NCBI GenBank assembly: GCA_027604665.1 | Contig: JADGIZ010000655.1 | Location: 1 to 10,519, forward strand | DNA from: Polyrhizophydium stewartii | Lineage: Eukaryota; Chytridiomycota; Chytridiomycetes; Rhizophydiales | Length of the DNA stretch: 10,519 nucleotides | Direction: 5' to 3' | Shown: positions 1 to 7,564 of the stretch, piece by piece | Position numbering within the stretch: position 1 is the first letter of the stretch | Layout: each line of letters begins with the position of its first letter | Translations under genes and position numbers: made by a program | Notes under the pieces: generated by a model | What the model was told of the DNA's origin: nothing | Seen by the model: the letters and a program-made list of their open reading frames with translations, nothing else | Databases searched by the model: none

Positions 1-25
1 CACACACACACACACACACACACAC
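1..25. repeat. (CA)n dinucleotide microsatellite at the window edge
   Basis: The first 25 bases are an uninterrupted CA repeat (12 units plus one C). It begins at the window edge, so its true length is unknown. It lies outside any gene I can support. Confidence 0.95.
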
Positions 26-559
26 GTCGCATCATCCTTTTCTGCCAATCGCCCTCGTCCATCCATGCACGCTCGGGCCGTTCTTGTGTGGATGTTTGTC
101 CGTAACGCTCCGCCACCCCGCCATGCAAGACCTCTGCCTCACCTTTCGTCTCACCGTGCTCGTGTTGCCAACCATTTCGGCGGCCGCGCAGCTTGCTTTC
201 GCCTCACAGCTATTGCTTTTTCTGACCCCCCCCCCACCCCTTCAGACTTCAAGAATGGCGCATGCATGCCGCTTCCTTGCCTCTATCCCTCCCTTGATCC
301 TGATCACACCCCAACGCTGCAGCCCACCTCAACGCCGACTCGCGGCGACTTGGATGGAGGAATACAGGATGGCTTTCAGTGCAGGGCGGTGTGTGCCTGG
401 TGCGCAGCGGGCGACTGGACAATGCCGGATGAGAGATTGGATGAACGTGAATGTTTACTCTTTCAAGGCACGGATGCAAAGCGGCCTCCGGAGCGAGAAC
501 GGGAGAGGAATGGCGGGCAGAGAGTGCGGCAATGAGGCGGATGAGGACGCGAGTCGCTT
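26..559. other. Non-coding stretch, no supported gene
   Basis: This region lies downstream of the minus-strand MTP18-like gene and should contain its 3' UTR. Several overlapping open frames cross it on both strands, but none reads like a conserved protein, and open frames are expected by chance at this GC content. A C-rich tract at about 227-240 is preceded by TCTGAC and followed by TTCAG (to 247), which resembles a plus-strand splice acceptor. It lacks the GCTGAC form used by the other introns here and I found no matching coding exons. A promoter or leader of a gene beyond the left edge is possible but cannot be shown. Confidence 0.5.
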
Positions 560-1404
560 TTACTGAGACTTTTTGGTCTCGGAGCCAGAAGCCGACGATT
601 GCTGCTGCTGCTGGTGCTGCTGGTTGTGTTGGTGCTGGTGGACACCATGGGCAATGGCGCGCTGGCGGGCTTCCTCAGACAGCGGCCACAGCTGATCAAA
701 GACGTAATCCAAGGCGATCTCGACGGGATGGTCGAGCAGCACAGGCAGCGTGGGGATGACGGCGAGGCCGACGCTCGTGGGTCCCCACTTGCGCAGCAGC
801 GCCGACGATGCGTTCTTGAGAACCTTGCCGGACATGTCGACCACCGTGTGGATCGTGATGGCCGGGAGGACCAGCGAGGCGAGGCCCTGGAAGAGCGTGC
901 GCTGGAGGCTGGTGCGGTAGATCTCCTCCTTGGTGTCGCCGCGCCTCTGCGACTTGAAGGTCTCGAAGCCAATGTCGAATGCAACGTCTGCGGTGCCGGG
1001 ATGCGGCAGCGAAGCGTCAGCCAAGCATCAGCCAGGCTGGCGAGCACGGCGCTGGCGAGCGTCGCCGGCTCGGCGGCCGACAGACGGGCCGCCAGCGGCC
1101 GGACGGCCGAAGCAGCAGCCAGGCACAGGCAGAGAGACCGTGCGCAGTCGGCGCAGCAGGCGCAGCAGGCACACGCACATGCAAAGGACACTGTGTACGC
1201 AACATTCACGAGGAGCGGGTGGACGACGGGACGAAAGGCCTCGCCCACGTCGGACGTGTATGCGAGGTAGCGCTGGCCGACCGAGACCAGGTTGCGCAGG
1301 CGGCCGACGTAGCCAAGCCAGCGCAGCGACGTGTCGGTCGTCTGGACGTTGTCGACGGAGGGCGGCCCGGACGCCTGCGAGGCCGGCTTGCTTTCGTCGC
1401 TCAT
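560..1404 (-). CDS. MTP18: MTP18/MTFP1-like mitochondrial fission process protein
   Basis: Two exons, 1404-1179 and 987-560, give 217 aa; the intron is 988-1178 (191 nt, donor GTGCGT, GCTGACG branch-like motif, acceptor CAG). The start is the ATG at 1404, which gives an MSDES N-terminus. The family signature is clear: LRWLGY at about residues 30-35, then YLAYTSDVGEAFRPVV at about 50-65, then a membrane segment running across the splice junction (NVAYTVSFA joined to YVAFDIGF). The second half has RTLFQGLASLVLPAITIH, VLLDHPVEIALDYVFD and other family-type hydrophobic segments. The last 30 residues are rich in His, Gln and Ser and look disordered. Known family role: inner mitochondrial membrane protein that promotes mitochondrial fission and inner-membrane integrity. 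The membrane segment at the junction seems two to three residues short compared with relatives, so the exact donor (GTGCGT at 1178, or GT a few bases downstream) is uncertain. It is the last gene of the minus-strand tandem run. Confidence 0.85.
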
Positions 1405-1522
1405 TTTCGTGGAAGACGGAAACTTCACTCGGAGCTGATCGAAGAGTTGATGAGGCGGCAGGAGGGGGGAAATGTGATAAGGTATGGGTGCTACGGGAGG
1501 CGGACGTTGGGGGTGTGAGGGG

Positions 1523-1999
1523 TCATGCCGTGGGCTGGGAGCCGAGGTGCGCTGCGAGCATCCTGAGCCGGCGCAGCGCGCGCTGGCGGTCGACAGGGCA
1601 GTGCGGAGGCGACAGGAGGGCCGACTGCAGCGCCAGCGGGTGAAGCGAATGGGCGTGTGCAGCTAGGAGCTGCTCGAGGCTGCCGCCGTCGAGCGCAGCG
1701 TCCGCGGACAGCGCGGCGATGGCGGCGGTGCAGGCGCCGAGGCCGCCCGCCGCCATGGCCGCGGCGAGCTGCGGCTCAAAGTCGTCGTCGCCGTCGAGGG
1801 CTTCGCAGCGCGACAAAGCGAGCAGCTCGGCGAGCGGAGCGTCGACGAGCGCGGCGCGGCCGACGGCCCACTCGTCCACGGGCGGTGCGGCGCACTGCAT
1901 GTCGGCAAGCAGCATGTCGAGCGAATCCACGTCGCTGTCTAGGCACAGCTCGTAGGCGTCGGCGAGGCCCTCAAACGAGTACGAGGATGAGGCGTACAT
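1523..1999 (-). CDS. Unrecognised 158-aa Ala/Leu-rich protein
   Basis: A single-exon frame of 158 codons from the ATG at 1999. I do not recognise a family. The first 40 residues (starting MYASSSYSFEG) are Ser- and Asp-rich with an acidic amphipathic stretch (ELCLDSDVDSLDMLLADM). The rest is Ala/Leu-rich and probably helical, with a short acidic run (DGDDDFEPQ) and a basic C-terminus (DRQRALRRLRMLAAHLG). There is no signal peptide, clear membrane segment or metal-binding motif. Support for it being real: it fits the tandem gene spacing exactly (48 nt below the scramblase stop, 118 nt above the MTP18-like start), it has a proper ATG, and there is no GCTGAC intron motif across it. The opposite-strand frame is Arg-rich and typical of an antisense shadow. 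It could still be a spurious frame in GC-rich DNA or a part of a longer transcript. Confidence 0.55.
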   Translation of the reverse strand: MYASSSYSFEGLADAYELCLDSDVDSLDMLLADMQCAAPPVDEWAVGRAALVDAPLAELLALSRCEALDGDDDFEPQLAAAMAAGGLGACTAAIAALSADAALDGGSLEQLLAAHAHSLHPLALQSALLSPPHCPVDRQRALRRLRMLAAHLGSQPTA

Positions 2000-2047
2000 A
2001 GCTGCAGGCTGAGGTCTGGCAAAGAAAAGAAGACAACGACACCAAAT

Positions 2048-3658
2048 TCAATCGTCTGACAGCCATTTCCAAACATCGTTGAGCGACAGGCCGCTGTCGC
2101 CCGACGAGATGCCCGCCTGCTCGTCCGTCAGGAACGGCGTCTCGCCCCACTGGTTCGGCACGGCGTCCGTCCCGCCCGGCGCCGCATCGGCGGGCGGCGC
2201 TCCCGATGGTGGCACGGGCGGGGCCGGCGAGCTGCCTGCGCCGCCACCAACACCGACTCCCGGGATGAAGACGGGCGGCATCATCCCGCCGCCGCCGCCG
2301 CCGGACGGAATAGGCGCAACGTCGCCGCCGGGGACGGTGGCGGGGACGTCAGATCCGCCGTGCCCGCCCATTCCAAAGAAGGGCAGGGGCATGATGCCGC
2401 CGCTGCAAGTCGGGCTGTCAGCTATCCGGCATCCATCTCAAAACGACTGCCGTGTCCCAGGTTGCCACTCACCCAGAGCTGCTGTGGCGCGAAAAGTAGT
2501 CAATGTCGATGCTGATGGCGGTAGCGAGCATCACAGCCCGCTCGTCAAGCGACAGAGGCCTCGCGAGGTTGGGCGTGCTGTCCATGTGCACGGCATACTG
2601 GCCCGTGTCCGTGAAGATCTCGCGCGCAAAGCCAACAAAGTTGCGGTTGACCGAGCCTAAGAGGCCGTCGCTCTCGTCGCGCAGCTCAAAGTCCCACGCC
2701 CAGAAGCCGCCGTCAATGATCGCAAACTGCCGCTTTCCCAGGAATAGATCGTACTTGCGGCGCCATAGGTGCCAGACCCTGTGTCAGCGCCAACGGCGCC
2801 AGAAAGAGGCAGCTCATGTCAGCTGCGTTGACTTTGCACGGCAGTATCGGCGGGGACGCAACTGCTTGGCTTCACCGATAATGTTGTCGTCGCCGTCGCG
2901 GATCGTGATGGTGCTGTTGAGTAGCCACTTGACCGGCCGATCGATCTGGGCAGCGCGAGAGTCAGCGCCTGGTCTCATGCGCAGCAGCTAACATTAAGAT
3001 GACACCGTATCACCTTTAGGACCACAGCGCCGTTGCGGTCGAGCACGACTGCCTTGAATGCTCGGCGGGTGCGCATGAGCTGGCGCAGGACGGTGCCCGA
3101 GATGGACGTCTCCTCCTCGGCGATGAAGCCCACATCGTTTCCGGCAGGGTCCTTGATGGCGTACTTGTTGGCCTGCTCGTATCCAATCAGGACGTTCATC
3201 ATCTCGAGCTGGCGGGTGATGACCAGCGCTGGGTGCGCGAGCACGCCGTGCGGGCCGGCAGAGTCGTGGCCAAGAACAGCATCGGGACGCGGCTCGGCGA
3301 CGTGCACGGGGATGCCGACAAGGTCCGGCAGCGGCTGGATGGGGACGCCGCTGGGCTGCAGAGGAACTGTGTTGTGCGCAGCGAGCGCCGGGTCCACCTT
3401 GACTGGCCCGAGCGCCGTGGACTCGGCGGGGTGATGTTCAGCCGGATGTTCGGCCGAAGTCGACGGACGACGACGAGGGCCGGTTCGCGCCGGGCGGTAT
3501 TCGCGCCGCGCGGCGGCCGGCAGCCGCACGGGAGGCACACCGAGGTGCCATGTGTGTGCGGCTGGCACCATCGGGCGGGCTGCCAGCGCAGCAGCCGGCA
3601 GCATCCAGCGCGCAGGGCCTGTGCAGCGGCTCGCGCCGGCTCGGGCGAGCGCGAGCAT
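2048..3658 (-). CDS. Phospholipid scramblase family protein (AIM25-like), probably mitochondrial
   Basis: Four exons, 3658-3014, 2945-2863, 2778-2473 and 2402-2048, join in frame to 462 aa. Introns are 68, 84 and 70 nt, each with GCTGAC. Residues 1 to about 60 (MLALARAGASRCTG onward) are Arg/Ala-rich without acidic residues, like a mitochondrial presequence, followed by a Pro/Ala/His-rich linker. The scramblase domain begins near LVITRQLEMMNVLIGYEQ and continues through FKAVVLDRNGAVVLK, IDRPVKWLLNSTITI, WHLWRRKYDLFLGKRQ, GGFWAWDFELRDE, LLGSVNRNFVGFAREIFTDT and ending ISIDIDYFSRH. The last 118 residues are a Gly/Pro-rich tail with an acidic/Trp end (DVWKWLSDD), common in fungal members. Known family role: Ca-linked movement of lipid between membrane leaflets; yeast Aim25 is associated with mitochondria. 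The second intron has a weak donor (GTTGCG), chosen because it restores GEAKQVWHLW across the junction. The stop is 48 nt from the next gene. Confidence 0.92.
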
Positions 3659-3781
3659 GTGCTGGATGTTGGGAGAACCGCCAGATGGATCGGGCGGGCA
3701 GAGACATGGACAGCGGCGGGCGTTTACTCGATGAAGCAGATGCAGGCAAGAGGCGGATGCATGCCTTAACTCGGTGTGGGC

Positions 3782-5476
3782 CTAGAGCTGCCCGCGCACC
3801 TCCAGGACCACCTCGCGCAGGCGCTGCAGCGCCAGATCAATGTCCTGCTCGCTGGCCATCGAGTACGACGCACGCACAAACGGCGTCGGCCGCGGGTTGG
3901 GCATGAAGTCCGACCCCGGCACAAGCAGCACGCGCTTGTCGATCGCCTTGCGCTTGATCAGCTCTGTCGTGTCCTCGACGCCGATCAGCTTGAGCCAGAC
4001 GAACATGCCTGCCGAGGGCACGGTGAACTCGGCGATGCCGTCCAGGTGGCGCCGCGCGGCGGCCACAAAGATGTCGCGCTTGGAGCGGTAGAAGCCCGCG
4101 ACGGAGCGTGTGTGGGCGAGGAAGCCCGGGATGCCCCACTTCTGGAACAGCGCGTTGATCATGACCTGCATCAGGCCCGAGGGCTGCAGGTTCGATGCCT
4201 GCTCAGAGGCGGCGTCAGCGGGGGCGAGATGCGCGCGGCCGACGCTCGACATGCGGCGCACACCATGCCGTGGATCGTGATTGGGTCGACGAGCTGCTTG
4301 GGCCCGCTGACCCAGCCGAGGCGCATTCCCGCGCTCACGATCTTGGAAAGCGAGTCGAAGCGCAGCACGCGGCCGTCGACATCGAGGGCAAAGTAGCTTG
4401 GGTCGCGTTCATCGCGGAACTGCTCATGGCGTCAGCGATGCACAGGACAGGAGGCTCGCTTGTTTGCAGCGGGAAAGGTACCTGGAGGTAGTAGTAAGGG
4501 TCGTCCTCGAGAATGATGATGTTGTACTTGCTTGCGACCTCGTAGACGGCCTTCTTGCGCTCGAGCGTCGTGGTGACGCCTGTCGGGTTGCCCGAAGTCG
4601 GCACCGTGTAGATCAGCTTGGGACGCTGCTTGCCCGCGGGCCACTCGGCAAGCACGCGCTCCATGGCGTCCGCATCGAGGCCGTGGCTGTCGACGGGCAC
4701 CTCTGCGCACGAGCTGCCATCAGTATCGCAGCGGGAGATGGACGTCACTGCGCATCGCCCGCACCCACAAACTCGACGCCCAGGGGCCTCATGAATGCGA
4801 GTGTGCCGGCGTACGCGGGCGACTCGATCAGCACGCTGTCTCCGTCCGAGACAAACGAGTCGATGGCCTTGCAGAGCAGATCCTGGCTGCCGACGCCGAT
4901 GCAGATGTCAAAGGCCTCTGCGTCGCGGCGATGCTCCTGGACTTGCAGCGCACGCAGCCAGTCGAGCAGGTTGCTGAATCCCTCCTGTGCACGGGCATTG
5001 CGCATCGGCAGGCGCGGGGCGTCAGCTGGGCAGTCTCCCGTGCTGCCGTAGGCACCTTGCCGATTGCGCCAGGCGGGCCTGGCCGACGCCCTGGCCTCCA
5101 GCCGCGGCGCCAAGGCAGCCCGGACGCACCGTGGCGCTGTAGTTGAGGCCCCAACGGAGATGGTCGGCGGGGACCTCGATCGACTCGCCCGAGGCAACAG
5201 AGAAGTTGACGCTGGTGAACGGGAACGTCGACGGGTGCGGCATGCCACCCGCGAGCGAGATCTGCGGGCCGGGGGTCGTTGGGATGCCAGCCGGCCCGGG
5301 ACGGGGTCGGAGCGAGGTCGGGTGTCAGCGGGTGCTCGACCGCGCCACGCATCGCCTCGGCGCACCGTCCCGGCCGGGAACGTCTGGCTGAGCAGCACGT
5401 GGATGGGGCTCGGCGTGCGCGCGGCGCCGTGGGCGGACAGGAAGTGCGCGTAGTCGGTGACGGGGCGGGCGGGCAT
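3782..5476 (-). CDS. PLP-dependent aminotransferase, AADAT/Aro8-like (fold type I)
   Basis: Six exons, 5476-5366, 5261-5130, 4984-4765, 4702-4482, 4419-4264 and 4198-3782, join in frame to 418 aa, close to human KAT II (425 aa). Introns are 104, 145, 62, 62 and 65 nt. The start ATG sits in an excellent GCCGCCATG context. Conserved blocks in order: [68 protein letters not shown] (Asn193), EDDPYYYLQ, then [15 protein letters not shown] with Lys254 as the PLP Schiff-base lysine, and FVRASYS with Arg389 as the carboxylate-binding arginine. These are the residues expected of an active enzyme. Known family roles are amino-group transfer between 2-aminoadipate, kynurenine or aromatic amino acids and 2-oxo acids, in lysine and aromatic amino acid metabolism. 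Substrate choice cannot be read from sequence alone. I see no organelle presequence. The gene is divergent from RPL32 across 701 bp, and its stop is 123 nt from the scramblase start. Confidence 0.95.
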
Positions 5477-5755
5477 GGCGGCGGGCGCGGCGGGTCGTTC
5501 GAGGCAGGCGCTGGGTCGGCCGAGGTCGCCACCGGCGCGATGCAGGCAAAGTCGCCACGCGAAAAGCGCCCTCAGGTCGGCGCGACGGCGCACCAAACCG
5601 CGTTTTGCGGCGGCCCGATTCGCTCCACACAAATCAACGTGAGCACCGAGGCGCCGTGCGGCGGGCCGGCGACAGCGACGGCCTGGCGGCGACGGGCACC
5701 GCAGCAGCGACGGCGCGCGCACGCATCCGTTGCGCGCGCATGCCGTGCATCCACG

Positions 5756-5824
5756 CATCCATCCGTCCGTGCGTGCATCCGTGCACGCGCGCGAGCACCC
5801 ACCCACGCCGCGGACGGATGGATG
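5756..5824. repeat. Inverted repeat of CATC/GATG units (14-bp arms)
   Basis: The left arm 5756-5769 (CATCCATCCGTCCG) is the exact reverse complement of 5811-5824 (CGGACGGATGGATG), with a 41-bp spacer. The right arm continues with one more GGAT unit to about 5829. The spacer itself holds alternating GTGCGTGCA / TGCACGCGC runs that could pair further. The arms are built from tetranucleotide repeat units, so slippage is a simple origin; a role as a cruciform or transcription-factor site is only possible. Confidence 0.8.
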
Positions 5825-6141
5825 GATGCACCGTCGAAGCGAAACCGCCATCGACGGCCGCGACGACCGCAGCGGCGACAGCGGTGGCAACCGGAGCGGT
5901 CACAGCGGAAACGGTGGCAGCAGCAGCAGCAGTACACGCAGACTGCGCCTGCCGCAACTGCCAAACCCAGCCGGACCGGCTCCGCTGGTTCGGTGCCTGC
6001 GACGGAAAGGCCTGCCTGCTGCTCGCCGCCTGCGACGCCGCTGTGACGGCCCTGTCGCCGCGCCAGCGCTGTGCGCCGCTCGCTTCCCGCAGCCCGCTGT
6101 GCACCTGCTGCGCTACCTCTCTGCTGCGCCTAGCACACGCC

Positions 6142-6176
6142 GCTGACACTTGGGTCCCGCGACGGGCCAATTGCAG
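6142..6176 (+). other. Probable 3' end of a 5'-UTR intron of RPL32
   Basis: GCTGAC at 6142-6147 followed by TTGCAG ending at 6176, one base before the RPL32 ATG, is the same branch/acceptor pattern seen in the introns of this window (30 nt spacing, within their range). A leader intron is common for fungal ribosomal protein genes. Candidate donors upstream are GTGAGC at 5639 (538-nt intron) and GTGCGT at 5769 (408-nt intron); neither can be chosen from sequence alone. Confidence 0.55.
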
Positions 6177-6177
6177 C

Positions 6178-6681
6178 ATGCCGACCTCCGTCAACAAGAT
6201 CGACATTGTCAAGAAGCGCACCAAGAAGTTTGCGCGTCACCAGTCTGACCGCTACAAGAAGGTCGATGCCTCGTGGCGCAAGCCCAAGGGTATTGACAAC
6301 CGCGTCCGCCGCCGCTTCAAGGGCCAGATTGCCATGCCCAAGATCGGCTATGGCTCCAACGCAAAGACGCGCCACCTGCTGCCCAACGGCTTCAAGAAGT
6401 TCCTTGTGAGCAACGTCCAGGACCTTGAGCTCCTGCTCATGCACAACCGCGTCTTTGCTGCCGAGATTGCCCACAACGTCAGCTCCAAGAAGCGCGTCGC
6501 GATTGTTGAGCGCGCTCGCCAGCTCGACGTCAAGGTTACCAACGCCAACGGCAGGCTGCGCAAGGAGGTGAGCGGCTTTTCTCCTCTGTTGTGCGGCGGC
6601 AGCGCAGCGCAGTGGATGGACGGGATGGCTGACGTTTTGTGCGCGGTGGCCGCTGGTGTGCGATTGCAGGAGAACGAGTAA
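6178..6681 (+). CDS. RPL32: 60S ribosomal protein L32 (eL32)
   Basis: Two coding exons, 6178-6567 and 6670-6681, give 133 aa, matching the usual 130-135 aa. It is a structural protein of the cytosolic large ribosomal subunit. Family blocks are unmistakable: [75 protein letters not shown] and IVERARQL. The last exon carries only three codons plus the stop, so the protein ends RLRKEENE, like the animal protein's EENE end. The 102-nt intron has donor GTGAGC, a GCTGACG branch-like motif and acceptor GCAG. The ATG gives an N-terminus of usual length ([13 protein letters not shown]). It is the only plus-strand gene in the window, divergent from the aminotransferase and convergent with the transporter (244 bp between stops). 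Confidence 0.97.
   Translation: MPTSVNKIDIVKKRTKKFARHQSDRYKKVDASWRKPKGIDNRVRRRFKGQIAMPKIGYGSNAKTRHLLPNGFKKFLVSNVQDLELLLMHNRVFAAEIAHNVSSKKRVAIVERARQLDVKVTNANGRLRKEVSGFSPLLCGGSAAQWMDGMADVLCAVAAGVRLQENE
6568..6669 (+). other. Stop-free, frame-preserving terminal intron of RPL32
   Basis: The intron length is 102 nt, a multiple of three, and it has no stop in the RPL32 frame. If retained, the protein would gain 34 residues between KE and ENE and keep the same stop. Splicing is strongly indicated because it yields the conserved EENE end and the intron has standard signals. Confidence 0.9.
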
Positions 6682-6925
6682 GCGCTTCAATGAAATTGTT
6701 GTGTACGTTCCGGCACCCGCTGTGCGGAGCATTTCCATCCTGTACTTGAGCTCTTCCTGTTCCGCAGATGCGAGCGGTGGGAAGCTGGACGATGGGGAAG
6801 GGTCTGCATGGATGTGAGGATGCATGAGACGCAATATATTTGGGCAGCGGAAAGCGGATGGCAAAGACAGGCGTATTTTTGGCAGGGAAACAGCGTTGGG
6901 AGGGGGGGACAGGCGAGGGAGATGC
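6682..6925. other. Convergent intergenic region (3' UTRs of RPL32 and the transporter)
   Basis: The 244 bp between two convergent stop codons holds no supported gene. An AT-rich spot (AATATATTT at about 6832-6840) stands out in the GC-rich background and could serve as a polyadenylation signal for either strand. The 3' UTRs of the two genes may overlap. Confidence 0.6.
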
Positions 6926-7511
6926 TCAAGGCTTGGCGTCGTCTGCGGCGTATCCGCGCTCGACGCAGTAGTAGTCGATGGGGACGTTGTTGGCAATGTC
7001 GGGGTTGAGCGACCACACGGGGGCGGCCACACCCCACTGCGCGAGGGCCGTGACAATGAGCACGCAGATGCCGACGCCCGAGTCGAGCGCGACCTGAATC
7101 CGAGCGTTGCGGCGTCGGGGAAAGGATATGGAGTCGTGTCAGCTTATCTTCACCAAGCACGCAGGCGCCAGTGAGCTCCCCCCCCCCCACACACACACAC
7201 ACATGCACACATGCACACATGCACACACACACATGCACACACACGCGCCACGCACCGCAAGGATATAATTATACTTTGTCCACCACGCGCGGTGGTTGTG
7301 GTAGATGTACCGCTGAAAGAGCCACGCCACGGCGACAGGGACCAGGTAAAAGTTTTGGAACTGGCCCGGCCCGGCAAAAGCGGCGAGCAAGGGCACATTG
7401 ACCAGGCGCCAAAAGTTGGCCAGGGTGCGGTGGCGGCGCTCTGCGCGGATGTGGGACGACGGTGACAGCGATGTTGACGCCGACGACGGTGATGACGATG
7501 GCGATGATGAC

Positions 7512-7564
<53 letters not shown>

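Larger units (their letters stand above)
5477..6177. promoter_or_regulatory. Divergent promoter/leader region between the aminotransferase and RPL32
   Basis: This 701-bp stretch separates two divergent start codons and must hold the promoters and 5' UTRs of both genes. It contains many CGCG/GCGC runs, CATC/GATG tetranucleotide tracts forming an inverted repeat (about 5756-5824), a CAG-rich run near 5920-5935, and a probable 3' splice site just before the RPL32 ATG. The frame of RPL32 stays open for about 190 codons upstream with no stop. That translation is low-complexity Ala/Arg/Thr and Cys-rich and matches nothing I know, so I treat it as non-coding. I see no clear TATA box. Confidence 0.7.

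Noticed and set aside
26..66. Possible minus-strand start codon near 66 of a gene leaving the left edge
   Set aside because: Only about 15 codons lie before the CA repeat, with nothing conserved; it cannot be supported.
84..566. 160-codon plus-strand open frame, with a splice-acceptor-like TCTGAC/C-tract/TTCAG at about 222-247
   Set aside because: The translation looks like GC-rich noise, overlaps the 3' end of the MTP18-like gene, lacks any family match, and no donor or upstream exon fits.
463..987. Continuation of the first MTP18-like frame through the intron to 463
   Set aside because: After 1179 the frame loses all family similarity and turns Ser/Arg/Pro-rich, while the other frame gives the true second half; it is read-through of an intron followed by a shifted frame.
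5477..5890. Upstream in-frame extension of the aminotransferase
   Set aside because: The ATG at 5476 has a near-ideal context and family-typical length; the upstream translation is Arg/Cys/Ala noise through the promoter repeats.
5605..6177. N-terminal extension of RPL32 (open frame upstream of its ATG)
   Set aside because: The RPL32 start at 6178 gives the normal length; the upstream stretch is low-complexity, lacks an early ATG, and contains repeats and a splice acceptor.
7188..7244. CA/TGCA repeats as a CRISPR or telomeric array
   Set aside because: No unique spacers and no telomere-type unit; it is a simple microsatellite in an intron.
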